Position numbers and translations under genes: made by a program
The notes under the pieces: model-generated
What the model saw: only the letters and a program-made list of their open reading frames with translations
Told to the model about the DNA's origin: nothing
The model's database searches: none
Part shown: piece after piece, positions 26,968 to 34,046 of the stretch
Numbering within the stretch: position 1 is the first letter of the stretch
How the letters are laid out: each line of letters begins with the position of its first letter
NCBI RefSeq assembly: GCF_002261335.1
Contig: NZ_NEVL01000006.1
Span: forward strand, 310,001 to 374,000
Origin: Bordetella genomosp. 1
GTDB lineage: Bacteria; Pseudomonadota; Gammaproteobacteria; Burkholderiales; Burkholderiaceae_B
Length of the DNA: 64,000 nt
Reading direction: 5' to 3'

Positions 26968-27216
26968 TTACAAGTCCAACAACTCCGCGGTTACCCGCCG
27001 CACAATTTGCATAGCATGCGCAGGACTTCCCGGAGCGACGGGATGATCGGCATCCAGGCGCAATGCGGCGCGCAACCGGTCTGGATCACGACTACCGTCT
27101 ACGATAGTTTGCATGGCCGCACGAATAACTTGTGCGCCGCTACAGCCATCCTCACGACATGCCGCAAGATAAGCCCTTTTTAACTCGGGCTCGACTGTCA
27201 CAGTTAGGATAGCCAT
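26968..27216 (-). CDS. Ribbon-helix-helix-like regulator
   Basis: An 82-residue protein starting AILTVTVEPELKRAYLAACRE, which has the beta-strand then helix layout of CopG/Arc ribbon-helix-helix proteins (strand TVTVEP, helices 11-22 and 26-40). A good GGGAGGA precedes the ATG at 27216. Such proteins serve as partition centromere binders, relaxosome accessory factors or antitoxins. The 11-bp-phased iterons in the same island would be a fitting target. The assignment is from pattern only. Confidence 0.6.
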   Translation of the reverse strand: MAILTVTVEPELKRAYLAACREDGCSGAQVIRAAMQTIVDGSRDPDRLRAALRLDADHPVAPGSPAHAMQIVRRVTAELLDL

Positions 27217-27325
27217 ATTCCTCCCCTCGACTAGAACTTGACACGACGTCAGGCAAAGTGCCCGAGCATGTTCATATCAACGCAATGAGACATAGAATAA
27301 GCGATGTAGTTTATAGGAGGCGGGG

Positions 27326-27838
27326 ATGACTTCACAGCAAGAAGCACAAGTGACTTGGTTTCGAGTAACGCCTGATGTTAAGAAACACGGTCCGATCTTT
27401 TGTGTTCTGGGACTGATCTTCGGCGTGATCCAGGTTTTAGGGTACCGGTATTTCGATGAGGCGCAATTGGGTAGCACACTGCTACAAGAGCAGATTGCTT
27501 TCTACTCATTGGCATTGATGCTGATGTTCTTATTGCCCGCCAGAGGACTGACTCTATGGCTATCTCCGCGCTACCCTGTGCGGCGCATAAAAGCTTTGAT
27601 AGAGCGTGTCGCTCAGCAAGCGATGGTCATTGGCTCAATCGCTGCATCGGCCATTATCGGCTTCGCAATCGCGGCCGCAATCTTTGGCGCTTACGCGTCC
27701 TCGGTCAAGTTTGTTCACGCAGGCGTGTATTTCTTGGCACTTGCCGAAGTCGCAGCCAATCCGGTGCGAGTATCCGAGGCATCCAAGGGCTATTCCATGG
27801 CAATGGGTATGCTCATTGCCACCCCCTTTATTTACTAG
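27326..27838 (+). CDS. Hypothetical four-helix membrane protein
   Basis: A 170-residue protein with four predicted transmembrane helices (about residues 22-40, 57-75, 96-118 and 124-140). The C-terminal end is GYSMAMGMLIATPFIY. A strong AGGAGG precedes the ATG. I do not recognise the family. It lies directly before a predicted R-N-x3-H protein on the same strand (110-base gap), so the two may form a small operon, in which a membrane component beside a nuclease candidate would be reminiscent of abortive-infection modules. Confidence 0.6.
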   Translation: MTSQQEAQVTWFRVTPDVKKHGPIFCVLGLIFGVIQVLGYRYFDEAQLGSTLLQEQIAFYSLALMLMFLLPARGLTLWLSPRYPVRRIKALIERVAQQAMVIGSIAASAIIGFAIAAAIFGAYASSVKFVHAGVYFLALAEVAANPVRVSEASKGYSMAMGMLIATPFIY

Positions 27839-27948
27839 ATCATCGCAACCACTCATCAGAGAGGCTGAAAGCGTGCGGGGATCCCGCAGGGCTGGCAACG
27901 GTCCAGATGACGAGAAAAAAAAGGGAACATGAAGTGGAAGGAACCCAA

Positions 27949-28584
27949 ATGTCTCATCTATACTCGGCAACGAACCACGATTGGGACTTGACCCTAAGGG
28001 CTGCTTGGTGCTTGCTGATGACGGGCCAGGCAGTGAAGCACTTGCCCACGCCAGGTACTGAAGAAGAAAAGCGCTTTTCTTGCTTCACTGGATCGATGCT
28101 GCTGTCATTCAGCACGATAGAAAGCTTCTCGGCATCCGTAGCGTTCTCTATGCCACAGCACGAGAGGTTCCAGGCGTTCGATTTCAAGCAGTACTGCGCG
28201 ACGAAGCGATTCTGGGGCAAGCTCGAAATGCTATGCGCCGCCATCCCGTATACCATTGATAGGTCCCAGGGACTCTTTCAAAGCATCGGTGAGATGCAGC
28301 AATGGCGCAATTTGGTGGCACACGCATCCCCCTACGAAATCGAAGAAACTCCAATCGGGGATCCACTCCAGACACCAAAGCTGCACACCCCTTTCCATAG
28401 CAAGGAATACACCCGAAAGGTCAGCCTCAAGTGCGCCCAAAAGTTCTACGCCACGGCGTATGACTACATCGTCCTGATCACGACAGAGACGGGGATCGAT
28501 CCGCGCGCCAGCGCTACCTACGTTGTCGGCTCCACCAATGCCGATGCACACCGTCTTAGCTCTGCTATGGCGAAGCGCCAGTAA
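27949..28584 (+). CDS. Hypothetical helical protein with R-N-x3-H motif (HEPN-like)
   Basis: A 211-residue, mainly helical cytoplasmic protein. Residues 113-127 contain R120-N-L-V-A-H125 (MQQWRNLVAHASPYE), matching the R-N-x3-H active site of HEPN RNases. The surrounding helices fit a HEPN four-helix bundle. The ATG at 27949 follows GGAAGGAAC; an in-frame ATG at 27907 is possible. It is the last gene of the island before attR and could be a second RNA-targeting effector. No antitoxin-like partner is evident apart from the membrane protein upstream. Confidence 0.6.
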   Translation: MSHLYSATNHDWDLTLRAAWCLLMTGQAVKHLPTPGTEEEKRFSCFTGSMLLSFSTIESFSASVAFSMPQHERFQAFDFKQYCATKRFWGKLEMLCAAIPYTIDRSQGLFQSIGEMQQWRNLVAHASPYEIEETPIGDPLQTPKLHTPFHSKEYTRKVSLKCAQKFYATAYDYIVLITTETGIDPRASATYVVGSTNADAHRLSSAMAKRQ

Positions 28585-28846
28585 CCTCTAGTGATCAAAG
28601 GCCCTGTTTGGCCTCTATACTCAGACTATCGCAAGTCAAGTGAGCCGCATGCCATTGTTGAAGGCCTATGACCCGATCCGGTACCTCTCCAGATCCGGGT
28701 ACAGCTTAGGTACAGTGTAGGTACAGTGACTGGTTTTCACTGATTTCGCGAAATTACGCCAACCCATTGATTTTTAATTAATTTTACCTACATCCACTTA
28801 CTCCAGACTTCGCGCAACTTACCTAGACAAACAGCCTAGCACGCCA
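28585..28846. other. Non-coding right arm of the island
   Basis: I see no gene here. The stretch includes an A/T-rich run (28740-28800) and three GGTACAG repeats, annotated separately. Its composition and position fit the right integrase-binding arm. Confidence 0.5.
28698..28727 (+). repeat. Three GGTACAG repeats near attR (integrase arm-like sites)
   Basis: GGTACAGC (28698-28705), GGTACAGT (28709-28716) and GGTACAGT (28720-28727) are each 11 bases apart, the same unit and spacing as near attL. Another GGTACAGT lies just outside attR at 28981-28988. Confidence 0.65.
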
Positions 28847-28900
28847 ACTCAAAATCCCCCGCCGCAAGCCGTTTGGATTCGATTTCGGCGCCGGACGCCA
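28847..28900 (+). other. Right attachment site (attR), decayed tRNA-Leu 3' half
   Basis: It matches 11604-11657 of tRNA-Leu at 45 of 54 positions: the first 22 (ACTCAAAATCCCCCGCCGCA plus AG) are perfect and the rest has nine substitutions, still ending GCCA. This is the displaced chromosomal 3' half, no longer under selection. The perfect block covers the anticodon loop and should be the crossover core. Confidence 0.85.
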
Positions 28901-29037
28901 TCCGGACTTTCTGAATATTGTTAGTTCAGAAGCGTACGCAGTCTTAGCCTCAAGCTAGGCCACTCCCCGCTCCCACGTCAGGTACAGTCTCAGCACATCG
29001 ATGCTGTGTCATCGCTCGCCCTCATTGGAGGACGCGC

Positions 29038-29555
29038 GTGGTTGAGTTGTTTTCTGGGCAGATCCAGGTTCAGTATGGTCAGGCCTATATCGGGTTGACC
29101 GGCCCCTTCGACGGGGACATGGGCGGCTGTTTTCTGGGGCAGGGTAATGGGCTTTGTGGTGCGCGGGTGCCGGCTATTCTGTTTCTTGTGACCGGGCTGC
29201 ATACCGGTGTAGTCGGTATCGATATCCGGTTGTGTGACGCGGAGCCCGCGCTGGATGAGGGGTGGGAGGAGATCGTGGAGGTTTCTTTCTCGGCGCCGGT
29301 GGGGAGATCAGGCTGGTGGAGTGGGCGGCGGATGAGGGTGTGCGGATGCCGCTTGCGGCCGCGCCTTATCGTGCGCGGTATCAGGCGCGGGGGATGGAGG
29401 CGGGGAATGCGTTGAATACCAACGACGCGGATACGCCGGTGGATGGGTATCGGCTGGATCGTTGGGCAGCGCCGCCAGCGGCGGATCGCGTCGTCAAACA
29501 GACTGCCGATATCGCTGCGTATTGGCATGACTGGGCGCGCCAGCTATCCGTATGA
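29038..29555 (+). pseudogene. Frameshifted gene for a ~172-residue hypothetical protein
   Basis: Two frames join into one protein. The first (from GTG 29038, MVELFSGQIQVQYGQAYIGL) runs to about 29300. The second continues GEIRLVEWAADEGVRMPLA to the stop at 29553-29555, ending WHDWARQLSV. The break falls at the GGGG run 29301-29304 and is cured by adding one G, giving V-S-F-S-A-P-x-G-E-I-R-L. I cannot name the family with certainty; its small size and strain-variable setting suggest a polymorphic-toxin immunity-like protein. A sequencing error in the G run would give the same picture. Confidence 0.65.
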
Positions 29556-29914
29556 ATCCGTGCAGCTGCCGTCTGCATGAATGGGCGCGCCGCGACGCGT
29601 CTGCGATGGCATGAATGGGGCGGCCGGCTTGGCGTCGCTAGAGGCGGTCGAGCGGCTGGGTCGGCGGCGGCCTACTGCACCACCTCGCGCCACATCGCTA
29701 ACTCGGCGCCCAGCGCCTAGGCACGCCGGCCAACAGGGCCAGCGGCGCCCATCGTGTTTGCCCGGGCGCATGAGTGGGCGCGATCTGGCAGAGGCGCGGC
29801 TGCGCCTGCACGGATAAGCCGCGCAGAGTGGGCGTCTGGCGTATGAGGCGCCAGTTCGCGAGCAGCGTCGCCGCCACCGTCCGACAGATGGCGGGCTCTA
29901 ACTAAAACGCGCCC
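29556..29914. repeat. Eroded copies of the preceding gene's 3' end
   Basis: No intact gene. The C-terminal codons for W-H-D-W-A-R (29523-29540) recur as L-H-E-W-A-R (about 29571), W-H-E-W-G-G (about 29608) and A-H-E-W-A-R (about 29767), each with its own drift and followed by stops. This is what repeated 3'-end recombination, or loss of tandem paralogues, would leave. Confidence 0.5.
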
Positions 29915-30310
29915 TTACTGTTTCCCGACCGGTTGCGCCGGCTCGAACGTGACGGTGACGCCTTTCTTGCGGTCGCGCTCCATTTGGGGCGGCCAGTAGG
30001 AGGGTGCGGGGTGGCCGACGCGCAGTTCGGTGTCGGAGACCCAGGTCAGCGTCAGTTTTTCGACGGGGCTGGGGCTCAGGAAGGTGGCGAGGACGGGTTC
30101 TTTGGCGGAGTAGCACTGCTCGTCGGCGCCGGCCCGGGTGACGAAGACTTCGTAGCGGATGTCGCGGGTGAGTGAGCCGCGCACCTGGCATTCGCGCACC
30201 TGCACCTGATAGGTGCCTAGGGGCGAGGGCACGAGTTTGATCTGTCTGTTGGTGTTCAGGCATGCGGTGAGCAGCAGGCATGGCAGGATCGCGACAAGCA
30301 GTTTCTTCAT
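29915..30310 (-). CDS. Hypothetical lipoprotein
   Basis: A 131-residue lipoprotein: MKKLLVAILPCLLLTACL has a basic start, hydrophobic core and lipobox LTAC, giving a lipidated Cys. The mature part is a small beta-rich domain with internal cysteines (VRECQV, DEQCYS), ending EPAQPVGKQ. The ATG at 30310 follows GAAGGTG; the open frame upstream is not part of it. I do not recognise the family. It is transcribed alone. Confidence 0.7.
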   Translation of the reverse strand: MKKLLVAILPCLLLTACLNTNRQIKLVPSPLGTYQVQVRECQVRGSLTRDIRYEVFVTRAGADEQCYSAKEPVLATFLSPSPVEKLTLTWVSDTELRVGHPAPSYWPPQMERDRKKGVTVTFEPAQPVGKQ

Positions 30311-30424
30311 CGTGCACCTTCGGATGAGGGGTGTGGGTGTGCGTTTTCCATCCGGCTGCACACCGGCGGCTCCGCCCTGACGATATTCCAGCGGCATTAT
30401 TCCACGAGCGCGACAGCCGCCCCG

Positions 30425-30565
30425 CCCTGTGGCTTGGCTTGCCCTGCGGTGCCTTGCCTTGGCTTGCCTAGCGCTGCCTCGCCCTGCCCTCGCCCGACTT
30501 GGCCCGACCTGACCTAAGCTGACCTAACCTGACCTAACCTGACCTGCCTTGACCTGCTTGGCCTG
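30425..30565. repeat. Degenerate pentanucleotide tract (CCTTG/CCTGA)
   Basis: About 28 consecutive five-base units, drifting from CTTGG/CTTGC/CCTGC forms at the left to CCTGA/CCTAA at about 30510-30545 and CCTGC/CTTGA at the right. The tract lies between a lipoprotein gene and dbpA. No gene is visible in the whole gap 30311-30796 apart from this tract and the dbpA terminator. Confidence 0.75.
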
Positions 30566-30710
30566 GCCGCGCAGTGACTCGACGCCCCGCGCCGGCCCAG
30601 ATCTTCAATGCCTCCCCCCTGCCCTGCCTCACCATCCAGAAAGCTACGCCGCTCACGCGCGCCTGGCTGGCATGAGGCTTCGCGCCCTGTGGCCAGAAAA
30701 CCCGCCAACA

Positions 30711-30737
30711 AAAAAAGGAAGCCGAAGCTTCCTCTTT
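30711..30737 (-). terminator. Intrinsic terminator of dbpA
   Basis: On the minus strand AGGAAGC, loop TTCG, GCTTCCT is followed by a run of seven T, 60 bases past the dbpA stop. Confidence 0.88.
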
Positions 30738-30796
30738 GCGCCTGCGCACGCGATGCCATCGTCACCGGCTACCCGCCGGCCGATCACGCACGCCGC

Positions 30797-32182
30797 TCAG
30801 AACTCTTCCAGGAAGCGCATGCGGAAGCGCTTGCCCTTGATGCTGCTGTTGGAGATCTTGGAGAAGGCCTGCTTGGCGATCTTGCGGTCGAGCGCGACGT
30901 AGGAGTTGAACTCGGTGATGTTGATCTTGCCGACCTGCTCGAACACCAGGCCGCCGTCGCCGGTGAGCGCGCCCAGCAGGTCGCCGGGGCGCAGCTTGTC
31001 TTTCTTGCCGCCCTGGATGCAGAGCGTGATCATGGGCGCGCGCAGCGGGCGGTCGGCCTTGGGCTTGAGGGCCTTGATGTCGGCCCACTTGAGCGGGGCG
31101 CCCTGGTATTGCTCGATCAGGTTGGCGAAGCGCATTTCCTCGGGCGAGCACAGGCTGAGCGCGAGGCCCTTCTGGTCGCCGCGGCCGCTGCGGCCGATGC
31201 GGTGCACGTGCACTTCGGTGTCTTTGGTGACGTCGACGTTGATCACGGCACCGAGGTTCTGGATGTCGAGGCCGCGCGCGGCCACGTCGGTGGCGACCAG
31301 CACGGCGCAGCTCTGGTTGGCGAACTGGATCAGGATCTCGTCGCGGTCGCGCTGCTCGAGGTCGCCGTTCAGCGCCTGGGCGCTGATGCCGGCGGCCTGC
31401 AGGCGCTCGACGAGGTCGTGGCTGCGAACCTTGGTGTTGCAGAAGGCCAGCGTGGACACGGGGCGGTAGTGCGCCAGCAGCGCGACCACGGCGTCGAGGC
31501 GTTCGCCCTCGCCGATCTCGTAGAAGATCTGTTCGATGCGGCTGGCGTCGTGCTGGGCCTCGACCTTGACCTCGGCCGGGTTGCGCAAAAAGCGCGCGGC
31601 GAGCTTGCGGATGTTGTCGGGGTAGGTGGCCGAGAACAGCAGGGTCTGGCGCTTGGCCGGGCAATGCGAGGCGATGGCGACGATGTCGTCGTAGAAGCCC
31701 ATGTCGACCATGCGGTCCGCTTCGTCCAGCACCAGCGTGTTGATGCCGGCGAGGTCGAGGCTGCCGCGCTCGAGGTGGTCCTGCAGGCGGCCGGGCGTGC
31801 CCACGACCAGGTGCGCGCCGCGTGCCAGCGACTCGGCCTGCGGGCGGGCCGCGGCGCCGCCGCACAGCGTCAGGATCTTCACGTTGGGAATCTGGCGGGC
31901 CAGGCGGCGCAGCTCCTGCGCGACCTGCTCTGCGAGCTCGCGCGTGGGGCACACGACCAGGCCCTGCGGCGTCAGCCGGTTCACGTCGAGATTCTGCAGC
32001 ACGCCGAGGCCGAAGGCCGCCGTCTTGCCGCTGCCCGTCTTGGCCTGGGCGATCAGGTCGCGGCCTTCCAGGATGAGCGGCAGGCTCTGGGCCTGGATCG
32101 GCGTCATCTGTTCGAAGCCCAGGCCTTGCAGGTTTTCCAGCAAGGCGGGCAGGAGGGGCAGGGAGGAGAAGGAGGTGGTCAC
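30797..32182 (-). CDS. dbpA: DEAD-box ATP-dependent RNA helicase DbpA
   Basis: A 461-residue RNA helicase for 50S ribosome assembly; DbpA is targeted to 23S rRNA hairpin 92. Motifs in order: Q motif MTPIQAQSLP, Walker A AKTGSGKT (47-54), PTRELA, TPGRL, DEAD (LVLDEADRMVDMG), SAT, and VI (HRIGRSGRG). The C-terminal 75 residues (KKDKLRPGDLLGALTGDGGL to MRFLEEF) are the DbpA RNA-binding domain, which separates it from other DEAD-box proteins. The GTG start at 32182 gives the family length; an upstream extension to 32248 is possible. Confidence 0.93.
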   Translation of the reverse strand: MTTSFSSLPLLPALLENLQGLGFEQMTPIQAQSLPLILEGRDLIAQAKTGSGKTAAFGLGVLQNLDVNRLTPQGLVVCPTRELAEQVAQELRRLARQIPNVKILTLCGGAAARPQAESLARGAHLVVGTPGRLQDHLERGSLDLAGINTLVLDEADRMVDMGFYDDIVAIASHCPAKRQTLLFSATYPDNIRKLAARFLRNPAEVKVEAQHDASRIEQIFYEIGEGERLDAVVALLAHYRPVSTLAFCNTKVRSHDLVERLQAAGISAQALNGDLEQRDRDEILIQFANQSCAVLVATDVAARGLDIQNLGAVINVDVTKDTEVHVHRIGRSGRGDQKGLALSLCSPEEMRFANLIEQYQGAPLKWADIKALKPKADRPLRAPMITLCIQGGKKDKLRPGDLLGALTGDGGLVFEQVGKINITEFNSYVALDRKIAKQAFSKISNSSIKGKRFRMRFLEEF

Positions 32183-32439
32183 GGGAGTGCCGGTCGCGAG
32201 GACCGCAAAAAACGGAGTCAACCGACAGTGTATGCGCTTGCGGCACAAAGCCGGTCCGCCAAGCGCTCGCCGCAGGCGCCCCTGCCGTCATGCGACCCGC
32301 CCCGGCGCGCAGGCTGCGCCCGCGCAGGAAACAATTTGTCGGCGGCGCCCGCAGCCCGTCACCCGACCCTGCCGCAGGCTGCCTAGAATACGCTGCGCGG
32401 CGCCCCGCCGCCCCCAACCCACGACAGGAGCCCTTCCCC

Positions 32440-32907
32440 ATGCCCTCGCCCGCGAGCAAGACCGAACGGCACGCCCGGCTGACGGCCGCCATGCAGCGCG
32501 CCGGTTGCACCGATCCCACCGACTGGGTCAACAGCGAGGTGCGCGAAGACCTGCCGCAGTTCGCCCGCTTCCTGATGCTGCGCGAGGTCCACACGCTGGC
32601 CGACGCCGTGGACGATGCCCTGGAGGAGACGCTGTTCGATCGTCCCGACCTGGAACAGACGCTGGCCGCCGCGCGCAAGGCGGTGGGCGCCGAGGCGCTC
32701 GACGCGCTGCTGCTGGCCTACGGCAAGACGCTGGGCAACAGCTTCGTGATGGTGCTGGACGACGGCCCCTCGGTGCAGGGCGAAGACATCCCCGGCTGGC
32801 AGCTGGTGGAGACCGATGCCGAAGCCGAGCCCACCGGCCGCCTGGTGCAGGGGCTGCACGAGGACTATCCGGACTTCGAGGGCGCATACGTGCGCGACGC
32901 CGACTAG
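32440..32907 (+). CDS. Hypothetical acidic cytoplasmic protein
   Basis: A 155-residue soluble, acidic, helix-rich protein without signal peptide or membrane segment. The ATG at 32440 has AGGAG upstream. It contains FLMLREVHTLADAVDDALE and ends EDYPDFEGAYVRDAD. I cannot assign a family or function. It is monocistronic, divergent from dbpA. Confidence 0.7.
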   Translation: MPSPASKTERHARLTAAMQRAGCTDPTDWVNSEVREDLPQFARFLMLREVHTLADAVDDALEETLFDRPDLEQTLAAARKAVGAEALDALLLAYGKTLGNSFVMVLDDGPSVQGEDIPGWQLVETDAEAEPTGRLVQGLHEDYPDFEGAYVRDAD

Positions 32908-33048
32908 GCCGCGCGGCGCTCGAGCAGGCCGGGATGGTTGCGCACGCAATCGAGCGGCGCCGACGGCGCGGTCCGGGCGTGGATCGAGAATGCCAGGCAG
33001 AGCAGGCCCGGGCCGATGACGGTGTCGCCCCCAGGCGCTGCCCCCGCG

Positions 33049-33735
33049 TCAGCGCACGGGGAAGTAGGTGCCGGCGAAACTGCCGCCCGCGCCGCAATAC
33101 GGCGGATGACCGGTGTCTTTGGCGCCCTGGCCCGGGGCCTGCGTCACGGCCAGGCCCGATCCCTTGCGCGCCAGCGCCAGCGTCCAGCCCTCGGCCTTGG
33201 CGTCGGAGAACACGGCGCCCTCGCCCTGGGCCGGGGCATCCGCCTTGATCTCGCAGACCCAGCGGCCGTCGTTCGGCTGCATCGCAGCGCCTTCCACATG
33301 CAGTGTGCCGTCGGGCTTCTGCGTCACGGTGAGCGTGCCGTTGAGGTTCTGCCACTTGCCGACGACGCCGGCGCGCTTGCCGCCGTCGATCGACGTCATG
33401 AACCGGTTGCGTTCGGTGAGCCGCCAGAGCAGCTCTTCGTGGCCGGTGTTCTTGATGCCGGGATCTTCGTGGGTCTCGTCGCGCACCTTGACGAAGCGCT
33501 CCTGGTCCTGCGTGAGCGCGCGGCTGGTGGCGCCGTCGAGCTCGCCGCGCGCGCGCTGGTACTGCAGCGCGATGCTGCGGTCGAGCTCGGCGAAGTTGCC
33601 GAAGTCGCAGATGGTTCTTTCCGCCTTGCTGCGGGGATGCTCGCAACTGAAGGCGGGCCCCTCGGCGGCCAGCGCGGGCGTGGCGAAGGCCGAGCAGGCG
33701 GCGAACAGGATCCAGGCGGACGAACGGAGATGCAT
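33049..33735 (-). CDS. Secreted protein with LprI-like N-terminal domain (DUF1311)
   Basis: A 228-residue periplasmic protein with a cleavable signal (ending ATPALA at residues 18-23). Residues 27-100 carry the LprI/DUF1311 pattern: FSCEHPRSKAERTICDF, a second helix LDRSIALQYQRARG, and a later QERFVKVRDE. This domain occurs in lysozyme inhibitors. The C-terminal half (GKWQNLNGTLTV onward) is beta-rich with a cysteine pair. The function is inferred only as envelope-associated. A ribosome site GAGGGAG precedes the ATG. Confidence 0.75.
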   Translation of the reverse strand: MHLRSSAWILFAACSAFATPALAAEGPAFSCEHPRSKAERTICDFGNFAELDRSIALQYQRARGELDGATSRALTQDQERFVKVRDETHEDPGIKNTGHEELLWRLTERNRFMTSIDGGKRAGVVGKWQNLNGTLTVTQKPDGTLHVEGAAMQPNDGRWVCEIKADAPAQGEGAVFSDAKAEGWTLALARKGSGLAVTQAPGQGAKDTGHPPYCGAGGSFAGTYFPVR

Positions 33736-34046
33736 GAAGGAACTCCCTCAGGGGTGATGGCTCGCCCGGGCCGACCCGCCGCCCCGGCGCGCGCAAAGAA
33801 ACGCGCTCGAAAAGATGCGCTATTGAAGGCGAAGAGGCGATCGCGATGTGTGACCGTGGGTTGCAGCCTGCAGCAACCCGTGCACGCGTCGCCAGCGCCG
33901 GGGCGCGCCGCCCGTGCGTTCGTATCCTCGATGCAACGCTCCGGCCGCCGGGCGCAGGCGCAAATCCGCCCTGCCACACCGGATGGCTATACTTTTCCCA
34001 CCCCACGCGACCCATCACGCCGGCGCCGCCGCGCCGCCCGCAGGCC
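33736..34046. other. Divergent intergenic region
   Basis: 311 bases between two divergent secreted-protein genes. I see no open gene, repeat or RNA; promoters for both genes must lie here, but no clear consensus stands out. Confidence 0.5.

Larger units (their letters stand above)
11658..28846. mobile_element. tRNA-Leu genomic island (about 17.2 kb) with defence and conjugative-remnant genes
   Basis: Bounded by tRNA-Leu at the left and its decayed copy at the right, with a tyrosine integrase adjacent to the left end. Its base composition is visibly poorer in GC than either flank, and codon use changes at both edges. Contents are an integrase, OLD-type ATPase, HEPN-like genes, a Gabija-like pair, a second truncated recombinase, a replication-type gene, VirB6-like and EexN-like genes, a VbhA-like antitoxin and iteron arrays. 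It lacks relaxase and coupling-protein genes, so it is not self-transmissible as seen. Confidence 0.88.

Noticed and set aside
29581..29817. A 78-codon frame in the gap after the frameshifted gene
   Set aside because: It reads across the eroded repeats in a frame unrelated to the parent protein and has no ribosome site.
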